Positions 45,301 through 54,308 of a stretch of DNA of 64,000 nucleotides are shown here, piece after piece (position 1 is the stretch's first letter; each line of letters opens with the position of its first letter). The stretch lies in contig NZ_BMSV01000003.1 of NCBI RefSeq assembly GCF_014649335.1, positions 186,001-250,000 of the forward strand. Direction: 5' to 3'. The notes beneath the pieces were generated by a model that had not been told where the DNA came from, made no database searches, and saw nothing but the letters and a program-made list of their open reading frames with translations. This DNA is from Streptomyces roseolilacinus (GTDB lineage Bacteria; Actinomycetota; Actinomycetes; Streptomycetales; Streptomycetaceae). Made by a program: the position numbers and the translations under genes.

Positions 45301-47046
45301 CGCACCCTGCGCTCGGTCAGCCTCGACACCCTCGCCACCGTCTTCGTGCCGGCCGTCAACAACAACGGCTCCAACCGCAACAAGGCGGAGATGGTGCGGC
45401 TGCTGCTGCGCCTGCCCGACGAGCACGGCGTCCTGCCGGGCATCGGCGTCTGGCCGAAGCAGAAGGACGTCGCCGACGCGCTCGGCCTCAGCCACGGCCG
45501 CATCCCGCAGATGCTCAAGGAGGAACGCAAGCGCTGGAAGGCCGAGCCCGCCGTCCGGGCGCTGCGCGAGGAGATCATCGACCTGCTGGCGGGCATGGGG
45601 CGCGTCGCCTCCGCCGTGGAGATCGCGGACGCCCTCGCCGTCCGGCGCGGCACCCACCTCGCCGGACGCGAGCAGCGGCGCGCGATGGCCCTGGCGGCGG
45701 TACGGGCCGTCGTCGAGGTCGAGCAACTGGTGCCGCAGGAAGCCGAGTTCCAGCACCAGGCGAACCGCAAGGCGACCGACGAGTCGCTGGGCGCCGGCCT
45801 GCTCACCCTCGACGTGCGGGACGGTGACGGCCCGGACACCCCGACCGCGCCCGGCCTGCTGGAGTACGCGACGAAGCTGGGACGCACGGCGGACCGCCTC
45901 GCCAGGCTGGACACCCTGCCGACGGCGGCCACCGTGCTGGCCGAGCTGGGCGCGCTGACCGTGCCGCCCGGCACGATCGACTGGGACGAGCGGCGCATGG
46001 TCGAACTGGCCGCCGCCGCGTCCGCCAACGCCGCCGCCACCCCGCGCCTGGAGATCTACCCGCGCGACCTGTCCCTCGTCCGGGCCCTGCGCCTGACCCA
46101 GGCCGGTCTCGTCCGCTGGATCCCGGGTGTCCCGGAGGGCCGGCAGCCCGGCCTGACCGGCGAGGACGTGCACGAGCGGGTCCGCGCCCGCTTCCCCGAA
46201 CTCGTCGTCCCGGACGGGCGCGGCGGCACGACGCACGAACTGCCGACCGGCGGCCCCCTCACCAAGGCGCTGCGCGACGCGGGCTTCGAGCTGTCGCTCG
46301 GCATGCGCGAGGACACGGGCACCCTGCGCTACCTGCCGACACGGGTGGACGACGCCTCCAGCTACCTCACGACGGGCGCCTGGCGGCACTCGACCCGTAC
46401 GGGTGCGGTGACGCGGTACGCCGACGACCCGCAGCTCGCGGGCGCGGTGCGCGCGGAGGAACGGCTCCTCGCCTCGGCCCGCCGGGACGGGTTCCGGGTG
46501 CTGACGGTGGGGCAGCGGTCGGTACGGGAGGCGGTGAACGGGCTGGCGAGCGAGCGTTTGGGAGCGGAGGCGGTCTCGGTGACCGAACTGTTCCTGCAGG
46601 CCCTGCGCGCGCAGGTCACGCCGGGCACCAAGCCCACCTGGGAGACCCTGCTCAAGGCGGACGCCGCCGAGCCGGGCTCGAAGGGCGCGGTGCGGTTCGC
46701 GGAGTACGCGCGGACGGCGTGGGGCTCGGTCGAGCCCCGGATCGTGGAGCTGCTGGGCAACGGTGGCCGCGGTCCCGTCCTGCTGACGGAGGCCGGGGTG
46801 TTCGCCCGGTACGACGCGATGGGCGTCCTGGACCGGCTGGCGTCGGCGGCCCGGCGGGGCGGGCGGGGGCTGTGGCTCCTGGTCCCGCAGAGCGACCCCT
46901 CGCGCGAGCCCCGGCTCGGTCAGGTGGCCGTGCCGTACCAGGCCGGCCTGGGGGAGTGGATCCAGCTTCCGGACACGTGGGCGGGCAACCGCCACCGCGG
47001 GTCCGGCGAGAACGTGACGAGTGGTGTCCAGGGAGACGCGAAGTGA
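42358..47046 (+). CDS. pglW: PglW, serine/threonine kinase of the Pgl (BREX type 2) system
   Basis: The 1562-residue protein starts with a NERD nuclease-related domain (about 15-130, with EVDLLVVAPGG and VELKDWHG). A degenerate kinase-like domain follows (about 180-490, with HRALAARSVLV where HRD should be), then an active kinase domain (about 525-820) with LGTGSTS, HRDIKPDN from H675 and DFS at 699-701 in place of DFG. The C-terminal half has a helix-hairpin-helix stretch (SGLTPAAQSFLYGLGITTVGEL) and winged-helix-like sequence. In S. coelicolor PglW is essential for phage growth limitation. Codon 28 is TTA. The stop overlaps pglX. The ATG at 42358 follows GGGGAA. Confidence 0.92.
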   Translation: MREGRWVTVTDSEFDHERRGLEAIRRKLPDSDPWRAWSNFTFTANTGHVREVDLLVVAPGGLCMVELKDWHGSVTSENGTWVQTTPGGQRRTHGNPLHLVNRKAKELAGLLAQTGGKRIWVAEAVCFTDDGLRVRLPAHDRNGVHTVDELVEMLKEPPRDERRRITAIGSREIKAALDKIGVRPSDAQYKVGPYELERKSFDSGPTWADYLARHSDLPEAVRVRVYLSERGSDASLRRSVESAARREAAVLGRFKHPGAVQLKQYFPSGHTAGPALIFDYHPHTLKLDEYLVQYGEKLDILGRMALVRQLAETVRSAHASRIHHRALAARSVLVVPRPRGGKGRAVGEEAAWLTPQLQISDWQIATQRSGDSSQGQGMTRFAPTALSAMHLADDADAYLAPELTALNPDPVYLDVYGLGVLTYLLVTGKAPAASQAELLARLEAGEGLRPSSLVDGLSEDVDELVQAVTAYRPGQRLASVDEFLELLEVVEDSLTAPATATATGPDGQGEDVAAADKDPLEAVAGDVLAGRWEVRRRLGTGSTSRAFLVRDLQAETRRTRPLAVLKVALSDSRGEILVREAEAMGRLRPHSGIIRLVEPEPLHIAGRTVLALEYVGDERDDDGQGTEGAARRRRREETVARQLREHGRLPVDQLEAYGDYLFGAVDFLEGEGVWHRDIKPDNIAVRIRPNRTRELVLIDFSLAGYPAKSTDAGTEGYLDPFVDVITRGSYDSHAERYAVAVTLHQMASGELPKWGDGSVLPRMTDPKEWPHPTIAAEAFDPAVRDGLVAFFQKALHRDAGKRYPELKPMRDAWRKVFLDASQTVPSSHRSRHPATPAVTSAADGTQTAGAAGGIADAEPETAEQQRDRLAAEAALDTPLTVSGLTPAAQSFLYGLGITTVGELLDYSRRKLVNAPGLGAKTRNEVQRRQREWGERLREAPVSPLTPQGRAEAKEELEQLTAAESALVGRLATGESAGALPARTLRSVSLDTLATVFVPAVNNNGSNRNKAEMVRLLLRLPDEHGVLPGIGVWPKQKDVADALGLSHGRIPQMLKEERKRWKAEPAVRALREEIIDLLAGMGRVASAVEIADALAVRRGTHLAGREQRRAMALAAVRAVVEVEQLVPQEAEFQHQANRKATDESLGAGLLTLDVRDGDGPDTPTAPGLLEYATKLGRTADRLARLDTLPTAATVLAELGALTVPPGTIDWDERRMVELAAAASANAAATPRLEIYPRDLSLVRALRLTQAGLVRWIPGVPEGRQPGLTGEDVHERVRARFPELVVPDGRGGTTHELPTGGPLTKALRDAGFELSLGMREDTGTLRYLPTRVDDASSYLTTGAWRHSTRTGAVTRYADDPQLAGAVRAEERLLASARRDGFRVLTVGQRSVREAVNGLASERLGAEAVSVTELFLQALRAQVTPGTKPTWETLLKADAAEPGSKGAVRFAEYARTAWGSVEPRIVELLGNGGRGPVLLTEAGVFARYDAMGVLDRLASAARRGGRGLWLLVPQSDPSREPRLGQVAVPYQAGLGEWIQLPDTWAGNRHRGSGENVTSGVQGDAK

Positions 47047-50000
47047 TCGACCGCAAGGCTCTGTTAGACGACCTGAAGCGACAGGTCAAGGCGGTCGAGG
47101 CCGACCTGGGCAAGCAGGTGAAAGCGTTGTCCGAGGTCGAGGTCCGATTAAGGACTGAGTACGACCGGGCCCGCAAGCTGGGGCGTACGGCGGCGACGTG
47201 GACCTCGTGGCTGGACGAGCGGGTCACGCAGGTCGCGGTGGCGTGGGTGCTGGGCACGGTCTTCGTGCGGTTCTGCGAGGACAACCGGCTGATCCCCGAG
47301 CCGTACCTGACTGGGCCGGACGGCGACCGGCGGGAGCTGGCGGAGGCCCGGTACGACGCGTACGTGGAGTCGGACGGCGACCCGACCTACCGCGGCTGGC
47401 TGGAGAAGGCGTTCGACGAGCTGGGCCGGGGCCAGGCCGGCCGCCTCCTCTTCGACAAGCGACACAACCCGCTGTATCAGGTTCCGCTGTCGCACGACGG
47501 TGCGCGCGAGCTGGTCGAGTTCTGGCGGCAGCGGGATGAGGCGGGCGTCCTCGTCCACGACTTCACCGACCCGCTGAACGAGGACGGCACGGAGGGCTGG
47601 GACACGCGGTTCCTGGGCGACCTGTACCAGGACCTGAGCGAGGCCGCGCGGAAGACGTACGCGCTTCTCCAGACGCCGGAGTTCGTGGAGGAGTTCATCC
47701 TCGACCGGACGATGAACCCGGCGGTGCGGGAGTTCGGGTACGAGGAACTGAAGATGATCGACCCCACGTGCGGGTCGGGGCACTTTGTGCTGGGGGCGTT
47801 TCGGCGGTTGGTGCGGTTGTGGGGGGAAGGGCAGCCGGGGCGGGACGTGCATGAGCGGGTGCGGGCTGCGCTGGACTCGGTGCATGGGGTGGACATCAAC
47901 CCGTTCGCGGTGGCTATTGCGCGGTTCCGGTTGCTGGTTGCGGCGATGGCGGCCGGTGGGGTGCGGACACTGGCAGGGGCGGCTAAGCATGAATGGCCGA
48001 TCCATCTGGCGGTGGGGGACTCGCTCATCAAGGCTCGACAATTGGAGCTGACACTGGGTGGGGAAGAGGATGGCATGGACGACCCGCTGGCCTCATTCGC
48101 GTACGCCACGGAGGACGTGCATGAACACCCAGGCATTCTCCAGCAGGGGCGCTATCACGTGGTGGTGGGGAATCCCCCATACATCACGGTGAAGGATAAG
48201 AAGCTGAATGTACTGTATCGGGAGTTGTACCACGCTTGCGGTGGTACATATGCGCTCTCGGTGCCGTTTGCTCAGCGTTTCTTCGAGCTGGCCAAGCGAG
48301 GCAGTGTCGAAGGTCACGGGTACGGCATAGTTGGACAGATCACCGCCAATTCTTTCATGAAGCGTGAATTCGGTACTAAGCTGATTGAGAGTTACTTCCG
48401 TGATCAAGTTGAGTTGACGGAGGTTATTGACACCTCGGGCGCCTATATTCCTGGCCATGGAACGCCTACTGTTATCCTTATAGGTAAGCGACGTGGGGGC
48501 AGCAGGCGATCGTCAACCATTCGTACGGTGCGAAGTGTTCAAGGTGAGCCATCGGCGCCTGAGAATGGTGAAGATGGTGTCGTATGGCGTGCCATCGTTG
48601 ATCAAATGGAGAAACCTGGCTCTCTGAGCGCGTGGGTTTCCGTTGATGACTTGGATCGGGCGCGTTACTTCGCCAAGAAACCGTGGATCTTGACTGATGG
48701 TGGCCTTGAACTGGTCGAATCGCTGTCGGCGGCTGCTGTAGCACCACTAAAATCGCAAATCGCCCGAATCGGATTCTATGGTGACACTCACGCGGACGAC
48801 GCGCTTACATTGCCGGAGCGGGCTTTGAAGGCGCGCAATGCTGAGAGCGCCTTTGTCAAACCGATCGGCGTCGGAGACGAGGTCCGCGACTTCGTCATCG
48901 CAGATGGTAACTCTGTGATTCATCCGTACGATGCCTCACGATCGGTTGCACCTCTCGCGGTGATGCCTAATATCGAACGTATCTTGTGGCCTAATCGGAC
49001 AGAACTCGGCAATCGCTCAACATTCTCTGGACGTACCTACTTCACTGAAGGTCGTCCGTGGTGGGAGTGGCATCAACTTCCCAAGGATTCGGCTGCGCAC
49101 CCGTGGTCGTTGAATTTCGCCTTCGTTGCGACTCATAACCATGTGGTTCTTGACCGCAGTGGACGTGCGTTCACTAGGACAACTCCGGTGATCAAACTGC
49201 GGGAGGGTGCGAGTGAGGAGGAGTACCTGCGATTGCTCGGACTGCTCAATAGCTCCACCGCTGGGTTCTGGCTGAAGCAGGTGAGTCAGTCAAAGGGAAA
49301 TGGCGGTATTGGCGGTGGCATCTCGGACGAATTTTGGGAGCACCGGTTCGAATTCACCGGTACGAGGCTGGAGGAGTTCCCCCTCCCTGCCGTGTACCCC
49401 ACTGCACTCGGCGTCGCGCTTGATGCTCTGGCTCAGCGACTCACCGCTGCTAGCCCTGCGGCCGTGGCCGTCGAGGCCACTCCGACTGTCGCGACTCTCC
49501 GGGACGCCGCGTCCCGCTGGAAGTCCACCCGCGCCCGCATGATCGCCCTCCAGGAGGAACTGGATTGGCAGGTCTACTCCCTCTACAACCTCCACTCCAA
49601 AGACCTCCGCGTCTCCGAGGACCCCGACGACCTCAACATTCCCGAACTTGCCCTCGGCGAGCGGGCCTTCGAAATTGTCCTCGCCCGCCGCGTGGCCGCA
49701 GGTGAGGCCAGCGACGAGTGGTTCAAGCGGCATGGCTCCACTCCCATCACGGAGATCCCTGCGCACTGGCCCGCGCCCTACCGGGAGATCGTCCAGAAGC
49801 GGATCGACACCATCGAGTCGAACCGGGCCATCGGCATGGTCGAGCGGCCCGAGTACAAGCGGCGCTGGGCCACCGAGGGCTGGGACGCGCTGCAGGAGAA
49901 GGCCCTGCGCTCCTGGCTGCTCGACCGGATGGAGAACCGCGACCTCTGGTTCGACGAGAACGGTCAGCCCGCCATCCTCACCCTGGCCCGTCTCACCGAC

Positions 50001-50663
50001 GCACTCTCCCGCGACGAGGACTTCGTCTCCGTCGCCAAGCTCTACGCGCCCCGCAAGGACCTGGCGAAGGTCGTCGCCGAACTGATCACCGACGAGCACG
50101 TGCCGTTCCTCTCCGCCCTGCGCTACAAGCCGTCCGGGCTGAAGAAGCGGGCGGACTGGGAAGAGGTGTGGGACCTCCAGCGCCAGGAGGACGCCGCGCC
50201 CGACGAGCAGGTCAAGCGGAAGATCCGGGACTCCATCCCCGTGCCGCCGAAGTACACCTCGGCCGACTTCCTGCGCCCCTCCTACTGGAAGGCGCGCGGC
50301 AAGTTGGATGTGCCCAAGGAACGGTTCATCTCCTACGGGCAGACCAACGCCGCCACCCCCGAGCTGTACGGGTGGGCCGGCTGGGACCACCGGGAGCAGG
50401 CGCAGGCGCTGGCGACGTACTTCACCAACACCGCGCTGTCCACCGAGGAGATCACGCCGTTCCTCGCTGGCCTGCTGGAGCTCCAGCCATGGCTGTCCCA
50501 GTGGCACAACGAGTTCGACGTGCTCTACAGCGGCTCCCCGGCGGAATTCTTCGCCGGTTATCGCCAGCAGAAGCAGGGCGAGCACGGTCTCACGGACGAC
50601 GACCTTCGTGCGTGGCGTCCTCCGGCCGCGACCCGAGGTCGTCGCCCAGCGGCGAAGCAGTAG
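47043..50663 (+). CDS. pglX: PglX, adenine-specific DNA methyltransferase of the Pgl system
   Basis: The 1206-residue N6-adenine methyltransferase has the SAM motif DPTCGSGHF at 240-248 and the catalytic NPPY at 377-380. A target-recognition region follows and then a long C-terminal domain typical of PglX. The GTG overlaps pglW (GTGA). Codons 8 and 36 are TTA, rare in Streptomyces and read by the bldA tRNA. From about 48100 to 49450 the DNA drops to roughly half G+C in sampled lines against over 70% outside, and codon choice becomes mixed. This spans NPPY and the recognition domain and suggests replacement by transfer. In Pgl, PglX modifies progeny phage or host DNA. Its 3' end overlaps a minus-strand gene by 74 bases. 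Confidence 0.95.
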   Translation: MIDRKALLDDLKRQVKAVEADLGKQVKALSEVEVRLRTEYDRARKLGRTAATWTSWLDERVTQVAVAWVLGTVFVRFCEDNRLIPEPYLTGPDGDRRELAEARYDAYVESDGDPTYRGWLEKAFDELGRGQAGRLLFDKRHNPLYQVPLSHDGARELVEFWRQRDEAGVLVHDFTDPLNEDGTEGWDTRFLGDLYQDLSEAARKTYALLQTPEFVEEFILDRTMNPAVREFGYEELKMIDPTCGSGHFVLGAFRRLVRLWGEGQPGRDVHERVRAALDSVHGVDINPFAVAIARFRLLVAAMAAGGVRTLAGAAKHEWPIHLAVGDSLIKARQLELTLGGEEDGMDDPLASFAYATEDVHEHPGILQQGRYHVVVGNPPYITVKDKKLNVLYRELYHACGGTYALSVPFAQRFFELAKRGSVEGHGYGIVGQITANSFMKREFGTKLIESYFRDQVELTEVIDTSGAYIPGHGTPTVILIGKRRGGSRRSSTIRTVRSVQGEPSAPENGEDGVVWRAIVDQMEKPGSLSAWVSVDDLDRARYFAKKPWILTDGGLELVESLSAAAVAPLKSQIARIGFYGDTHADDALTLPERALKARNAESAFVKPIGVGDEVRDFVIADGNSVIHPYDASRSVAPLAVMPNIERILWPNRTELGNRSTFSGRTYFTEGRPWWEWHQLPKDSAAHPWSLNFAFVATHNHVVLDRSGRAFTRTTPVIKLREGASEEEYLRLLGLLNSSTAGFWLKQVSQSKGNGGIGGGISDEFWEHRFEFTGTRLEEFPLPAVYPTALGVALDALAQRLTAASPAAVAVEATPTVATLRDAASRWKSTRARMIALQEELDWQVYSLYNLHSKDLRVSEDPDDLNIPELALGERAFEIVLARRVAAGEASDEWFKRHGSTPITEIPAHWPAPYREIVQKRIDTIESNRAIGMVERPEYKRRWATEGWDALQEKALRSWLLDRMENRDLWFDENGQPAILTLARLTDALSRDEDFVSVAKLYAPRKDLAKVVAELITDEHVPFLSALRYKPSGLKKRADWEEVWDLQRQEDAAPDEQVKRKIRDSIPVPPKYTSADFLRPSYWKARGKLDVPKERFISYGQTNAATPELYGWAGWDHREQAQALATYFTNTALSTEEITPFLAGLLELQPWLSQWHNEFDVLYSGSPAEFFAGYRQQKQGEHGLTDDDLRAWRPPAATRGRRPAAKQ

Positions 50664-51180
50664 CCAGGAGTAGATCGAGCTCTGTCGGTTCAGGGGCCAC
50701 CCGGTGCGTGAGCGGGTGGCCCTTCGGCCGTACGGGCAGCTCCGCCCACACGGTCTTGCCCGGGGCGGTCCGGCGAGGGCTGACGCCCCAGTCGTCCGCG
50801 AGGGCGGCGACAAGGAGCAGACCCCGGCCGGACTCGGACAGCGAGTCGGGCGCCGGGGGAGTGATCGGGGGCTGTTTCTCGGTGCGGGTGTCGGTCACCT
50901 CGATACGGAAGGTGTCCTCAACCAGGGTGAGTTGGACGTGGAAGTCCCGGCCAGGGACGTGGCCGTGGCGTACGGCGTTGGCGGTCAGTTCTGCCGTGAT
51001 GAGGGTGAGCGCCTCGTTGATCGGGCTTGTATAGGGGTGCCCCCAGTCGTCCAGGCGGTGCGAGACGAGCCGACGGGCGAGGCGGGCACCGCGCGGCGTC
51101 GAGGTGAACCGCATGGTGAACTCGCGTTCGGGTACGGGGTGCTGCGGCATGTGCCCGTTCGGGGGAGACGCTGACTTCAT
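50590..51180 (-). CDS. Anti-sigma-factor-like ATP-binding kinase (HATPase_c)
   Basis: The protein has up to 196 residues and the GHKL-type ATP-binding fold of SpoIIAB/RsbW-like streptomycete proteins: ITAELTANAVRHGH (N box), IEVTDTR, and ESGRGLLLVAALADDWGV (G box) followed by GKTVWAELPV. It would phosphorylate or bind an anti-sigma antagonist or act as a regulator. The start is uncertain (ATG at 51180, 51150 or 51114, none with a clear ribosome site). Its last 74 bases overlap the pglX end. It probably belongs with the adjacent XRE/DUF397 genes. Confidence 0.88.
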   Translation of the reverse strand: MKSASPPNGHMPQHPVPEREFTMRFTSTPRGARLARRLVSHRLDDWGHPYTSPINEALTLITAELTANAVRHGHVPGRDFHVQLTLVEDTFRIEVTDTRTEKQPPITPPAPDSLSESGRGLLLVAALADDWGVSPRRTAPGKTVWAELPVRPKGHPLTHRVAPEPTELDLLLATASPLGDDLGSRPEDATHEGRRP

Positions 51181-51341
51181 ACGGCCAACGGTGTCGGACT
51201 CTGCGTAGCGTTGACCAGAAGTGATGGGCTGACGGACAGGGGCTGTACACGCGGTCGGTGCGCTTGTACGCGGTGTGGGGCGTGACCGGTTCCAGGGCTT
51301 CGAGTTGGCCGATCGGGCGGTTGTGCGAGAGGAGCTGTGGC

Positions 51342-52172
51342 GTGGACGACGAGGTTCAGCAGCCGGAGTACGAGGTCGGGACGGGCATGCTGTGCGTGTT
51401 CGGGCGGCAGTTGAAGCTCTTCCGGGAACGGGTGGGCCTGGACCGCGCGAAGCTTGGGTCGCTCACTGGGTACTCCGCCTCGACGATCGCGTCGTTCGAG
51501 CAGGCACGACGTATTCCGCCGCCGAAGTTCATCGACCGGGTGGATGAAGTGTTGCAAGCGGGCGGGGTGTTGAGCGTGAGCAAGGAGGAGGTGGCTCGAG
51601 CTCAGTATCCGGCGTTCTTCCGGGACGCGGCCAAGTTGGAGGCGGAGGCCGTCGAACTGCATGTGTACGCGAACCAGGCGGTGCCCGGCCTCTTGCAGAC
51701 CGAAGAGTACGCGCGGGCCATCTTCATGATGATGCGGCCGCCCATGCACGATGAACTGATTGAACAGAGGGTGGGTGCCCGCTTGGTTCGGCAGGAGATC
51801 CTGTCTAGCCGTGATGCGCCACTCATCAGCTTTGTTATAGATGAGGCAGTGTTGAGGCGTCCTATCGGAGGCCGGGACATCCTGCGTGGCCAACTCGAGC
51901 ACATCCTCCTGATGGGGCAGCGACGGAACGTCGAGATCCAGGTGATGCCGCTCGACCGTGAGGAGAACGCGGGTATGGCTGGTCCCTTCACCTTGATCGA
52001 GACGAAGGAAGGGCGGAGGATCGCGTACGCCGAGGTGCAGAACGTCAGCCGTCTGCAGACGGAGCGGGACCGCGTCCGTGCGCTGGAAGTCAAGTACGGA
52101 ATCATCCGGGCGCAGGCCCTGACTTCTCGTGAATCATTGGCATACGTAGAGAAGTTGCTGGGAGAGCCATGA
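51342..52172 (+). CDS. XRE-family regulator with DUF5753 (WhiJ type)
   Basis: The 276-residue protein has an XRE helix-turn-helix (about 20-75, [34 protein letters not shown]) and a DUF5753 domain ([47 protein letters not shown] and a final [21 protein letters not shown]). GTG at 51342 has AGAGGAG 7 bases upstream. It overlaps a DUF397 gene. WhiJ/DUF397 pairs are numerous in Streptomyces and modulate development and antibiotic production. With the neighbouring HATPase gene it makes the common three-gene set. Confidence 0.93.
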   Translation: MDDEVQQPEYEVGTGMLCVFGRQLKLFRERVGLDRAKLGSLTGYSASTIASFEQARRIPPPKFIDRVDEVLQAGGVLSVSKEEVARAQYPAFFRDAAKLEAEAVELHVYANQAVPGLLQTEEYARAIFMMMRPPMHDELIEQRVGARLVRQEILSSRDAPLISFVIDEAVLRRPIGGRDILRGQLEHILLMGQRRNVEIQVMPLDREENAGMAGPFTLIETKEGRRIAYAEVQNVSRLQTERDRVRALEVKYGIIRAQALTSRESLAYVEKLLGEP

Positions 52173-52372
52173 ATGCGCACGTACATCAGCCGCACATAGA
52201 CCAGTTGGTATGGCGCAAAAGCAGCTACAGCAGCGAGGAAGGCGGCGAGTGCGTCGAGGTTGCCGTCCGCCCCGCCACGGTCCACGTCCGCGACTCGAAG
52301 GACACCACCCGCGCCGCACTGGCCGTAGAGCCCACGGCGTGGACCGCCTTCGTGGAGTTCGCGGCACGCTGA
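52169..52372 (+). CDS. DUF397 small partner protein
   Basis: The 67-residue protein has the DUF397 signature: [23 protein letters not shown] and a C-terminal WTAFVEFAA. Its ATG overlaps the XRE stop. Family members act with the XRE partner, possibly as its antagonist. Confidence 0.95.
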   Translation: MNAHVHQPHIDQLVWRKSSYSSEEGGECVEVAVRPATVHVRDSKDTTRAALAVEPTAWTAFVEFAAR

Positions 52373-52392
52373 CAGAGGCGGCGCCGATCGCA

Positions 52393-52426
52393 GGGCCCCC
52401 GGCGGGCACACGCTCGCCGGGGGTCC
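52393..52426 (+). terminator. Stem-loop after the XRE/DUF397 operon
   Basis: A 12-bp stem (52393-52404 with 52415-52426, one G-U pair) with a 10-base loop starts 21 bases after the DUF397 stop. Confidence 0.7.
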
Positions 52427-52657
52427 GCGCATGTCCGCCCCGCAACGCCTTCTGCCGCCTTGGCGCCGTGCTCTCCGGGTGCCCGCGCCGACATGGGCTG
52501 GCGCGGCAGTCGACGTCCGCCTGCAGGTGCCTTCCCAGGCGGCGCCGGCACCATGGTGGATCCGGCTGACGCCCCCTCCGTCACGCCCATGACGAGGTCG
52601 CAGCGGAGCTGCCGCAGTCCGGCCCGGGGAACGCCTGAGCTGCTGTAGGTTCCTGCC

Positions 52658-53533
52658 ATGACACAGGGCAAAGAGGTCGAGAACCCCGAGTCGCGCTTCT
52701 TCGCGGTGCTGTTGGCGGCGGCCAAGTTCCCCGGTGTGCGCATCGACCGGGAGGCGTACCTCCGGTCGGCGCTGGCGCGCCACTGCACCGAGGACGAGAT
52801 CCGCAGGGCGATCGAGGAGACCCCCGCGGCGGCGGGCATCACCGTCGACGTGCTGGAGAAGGCGGCCAACGACTCCATCCGCTACGAGACGGCGAAGGTC
52901 AGCGCCCTGTCCGCCGCCGCCGGGATACCCGGCATCCTCGCCCTCCCCGCCACCGTGCCCGCCGACACGGCACAGTACGTCGGCCACATGCTGCGCATCG
53001 CGCAGAAGCTCGCCTACCTCTACAGCTGGCCCGATCTGTTCTCCGGCGAGGGCGAGGACGTCGACGATGCGACCAAGGCGGTGCTCACGCTGTTCTTCGG
53101 CGTGATGGTCGGCACCAAGTCGGCGAACACCGCCGTGGGCAAGGTCGCGGGGATGATGGCGAAGGAGGTCGCCAAGAAGCTGCCCAGGAAGGCACTCACC
53201 CATGGGGTCGTCTACCCCCTGGTGAAGAAGGTCGCGAGCCACCTCGGCATCAAGATGACGACGCAGTCCTTCGCGACGACCGTCTCGAAGGCCATCCCCC
53301 TCATCGGGGCCGCCGTCTCCGGCGGACTCACCTTCGCGACCTACCTTCCGATGGCCAAGAGGCTCAAGAAGCACCTCGCCGGCCTGCCCCTGGCGGACCC
53401 GTCGCACCGAGCGGCGGACGGGGACGTCGTGGACGGCGAAGTCGTGGAAGAGTACGAGACTTTCGCCCCGGCACACGCCGAACAGCACGGCGCCGACACC
53501 ACCGCCCCCGAGCTGGAGGGCCCCAGGCCCTGA
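52658..53533 (+). CDS. EcsC-like protein
   Basis: The 291-residue protein has an amphipathic helical segment with ALSAAAGIPGILALPATVPADTA and a following IAQKLAYLYSWPDLF, which resemble EcsC-family proteins (AGxPG, LPADLP, aYLYG). Later hydrophobic stretches (IPLIGAAVSGGLTFATYLPMA) suggest membrane association. The C terminus is acidic and variable. The biochemical role is unknown. It lies alone between two stem-loop or gap regions inside the split Pgl locus. The ATG at 52658 has only a weak ribosome site. Confidence 0.65.
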   Translation: MTQGKEVENPESRFFAVLLAAAKFPGVRIDREAYLRSALARHCTEDEIRRAIEETPAAAGITVDVLEKAANDSIRYETAKVSALSAAAGIPGILALPATVPADTAQYVGHMLRIAQKLAYLYSWPDLFSGEGEDVDDATKAVLTLFFGVMVGTKSANTAVGKVAGMMAKEVAKKLPRKALTHGVVYPLVKKVASHLGIKMTTQSFATTVSKAIPLIGAAVSGGLTFATYLPMAKRLKKHLAGLPLADPSHRAADGDVVDGEVVEEYETFAPAHAEQHGADTTAPELEGPRP

Positions 53534-54308
53534 CGCCGCGAGCCACCTCCTGGTATCGGGCGGGGCGGCCGATGCGGCGGGCGTTCTCGTCGCCGCAGGG
53601 GCGGTGGTCCGTCGGCATGAGGGCCGGCCCCTCCCCTGTCTTCCTGATCACCGCCACTCGCGCGGACCCGTCGGAGCACCGGGCCCCCGCGGCGGGGCCA
53701 GGGGGGACGATCCCCCGGTCGGAGACGTCGTGGCTTTCGGGTCGAGTACCCGGTCGTGCTCGCCGCCCGGCGGCTCCTCTCCGAGACCCGTGCCGCGCTC
53801 GGAGGCGTGGAGGAGAGGACCGCGTTGATGCCCGACGCGGTCGAGCGGAGGAACGCGGCCTGGGCCCCGAGCCCCCCTGCAGGGTCGCGAGCCGGCGCCT
53901 GCCGGACGCCCACCGGCCGGGGAGAACGGTGGCCGCAGTGCCCGGCGGGACCGGGGCGGCCCGCACGGACCGTGCGTGAGGGCGTACGGCACGGAGTCGA
54001 CGGGACTGCCGATGTAGGGTGCTGTGCGCAGGCCGTACGGGTGACGTTCAGTACGAGGGGGACGAAGAGTGCAGACGCCGCGAACCCGCTCGACCTGAGC
54101 CGGCCGACGCCGTGAGCGCCGCCCCCGCCCGGTCACCGCACAGCCGGATCCGTCCCCGCCACCGGCCGGGACGGCCGGCCCGCCGCACCGGCCACCCGCA
54201 CCTCTGAGCCCCACTTCTCGGACCGGCCCCGGGCCTCGGCGGCGAACCCCGCACGACACCGTGTACGAGCAGCAGCACCGACCACCGTCAGGGAGAGCGA
54301 GACCCGCA
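53534..54308. other. Long intergenic space before pglY
   Basis: About 775 bases with no convincing gene: the open frames have low-complexity Arg/Pro/Ala translations and no ribosome sites. It must hold the pglYZ promoter. TAGGGT near 54015 could be a -10 but no matching -35 stands out. Confidence 0.5.

Noticed and set aside
42439..46995. A 1518-residue minus-strand frame opposite pglW
   Set aside because: The same compositional shadow effect; pglW on the plus strand has clear kinase motifs.
47821..47826. G6 run in pglX as a phase-variation tract
   Set aside because: Phase variation by a G tract in pglX is reported for S. coelicolor, but six bases is ordinary at this G+C and too short to claim.
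53756..54115. Small plus-strand gene before pglY
   Set aside because: No ribosome site, no domain and a composition-driven translation.
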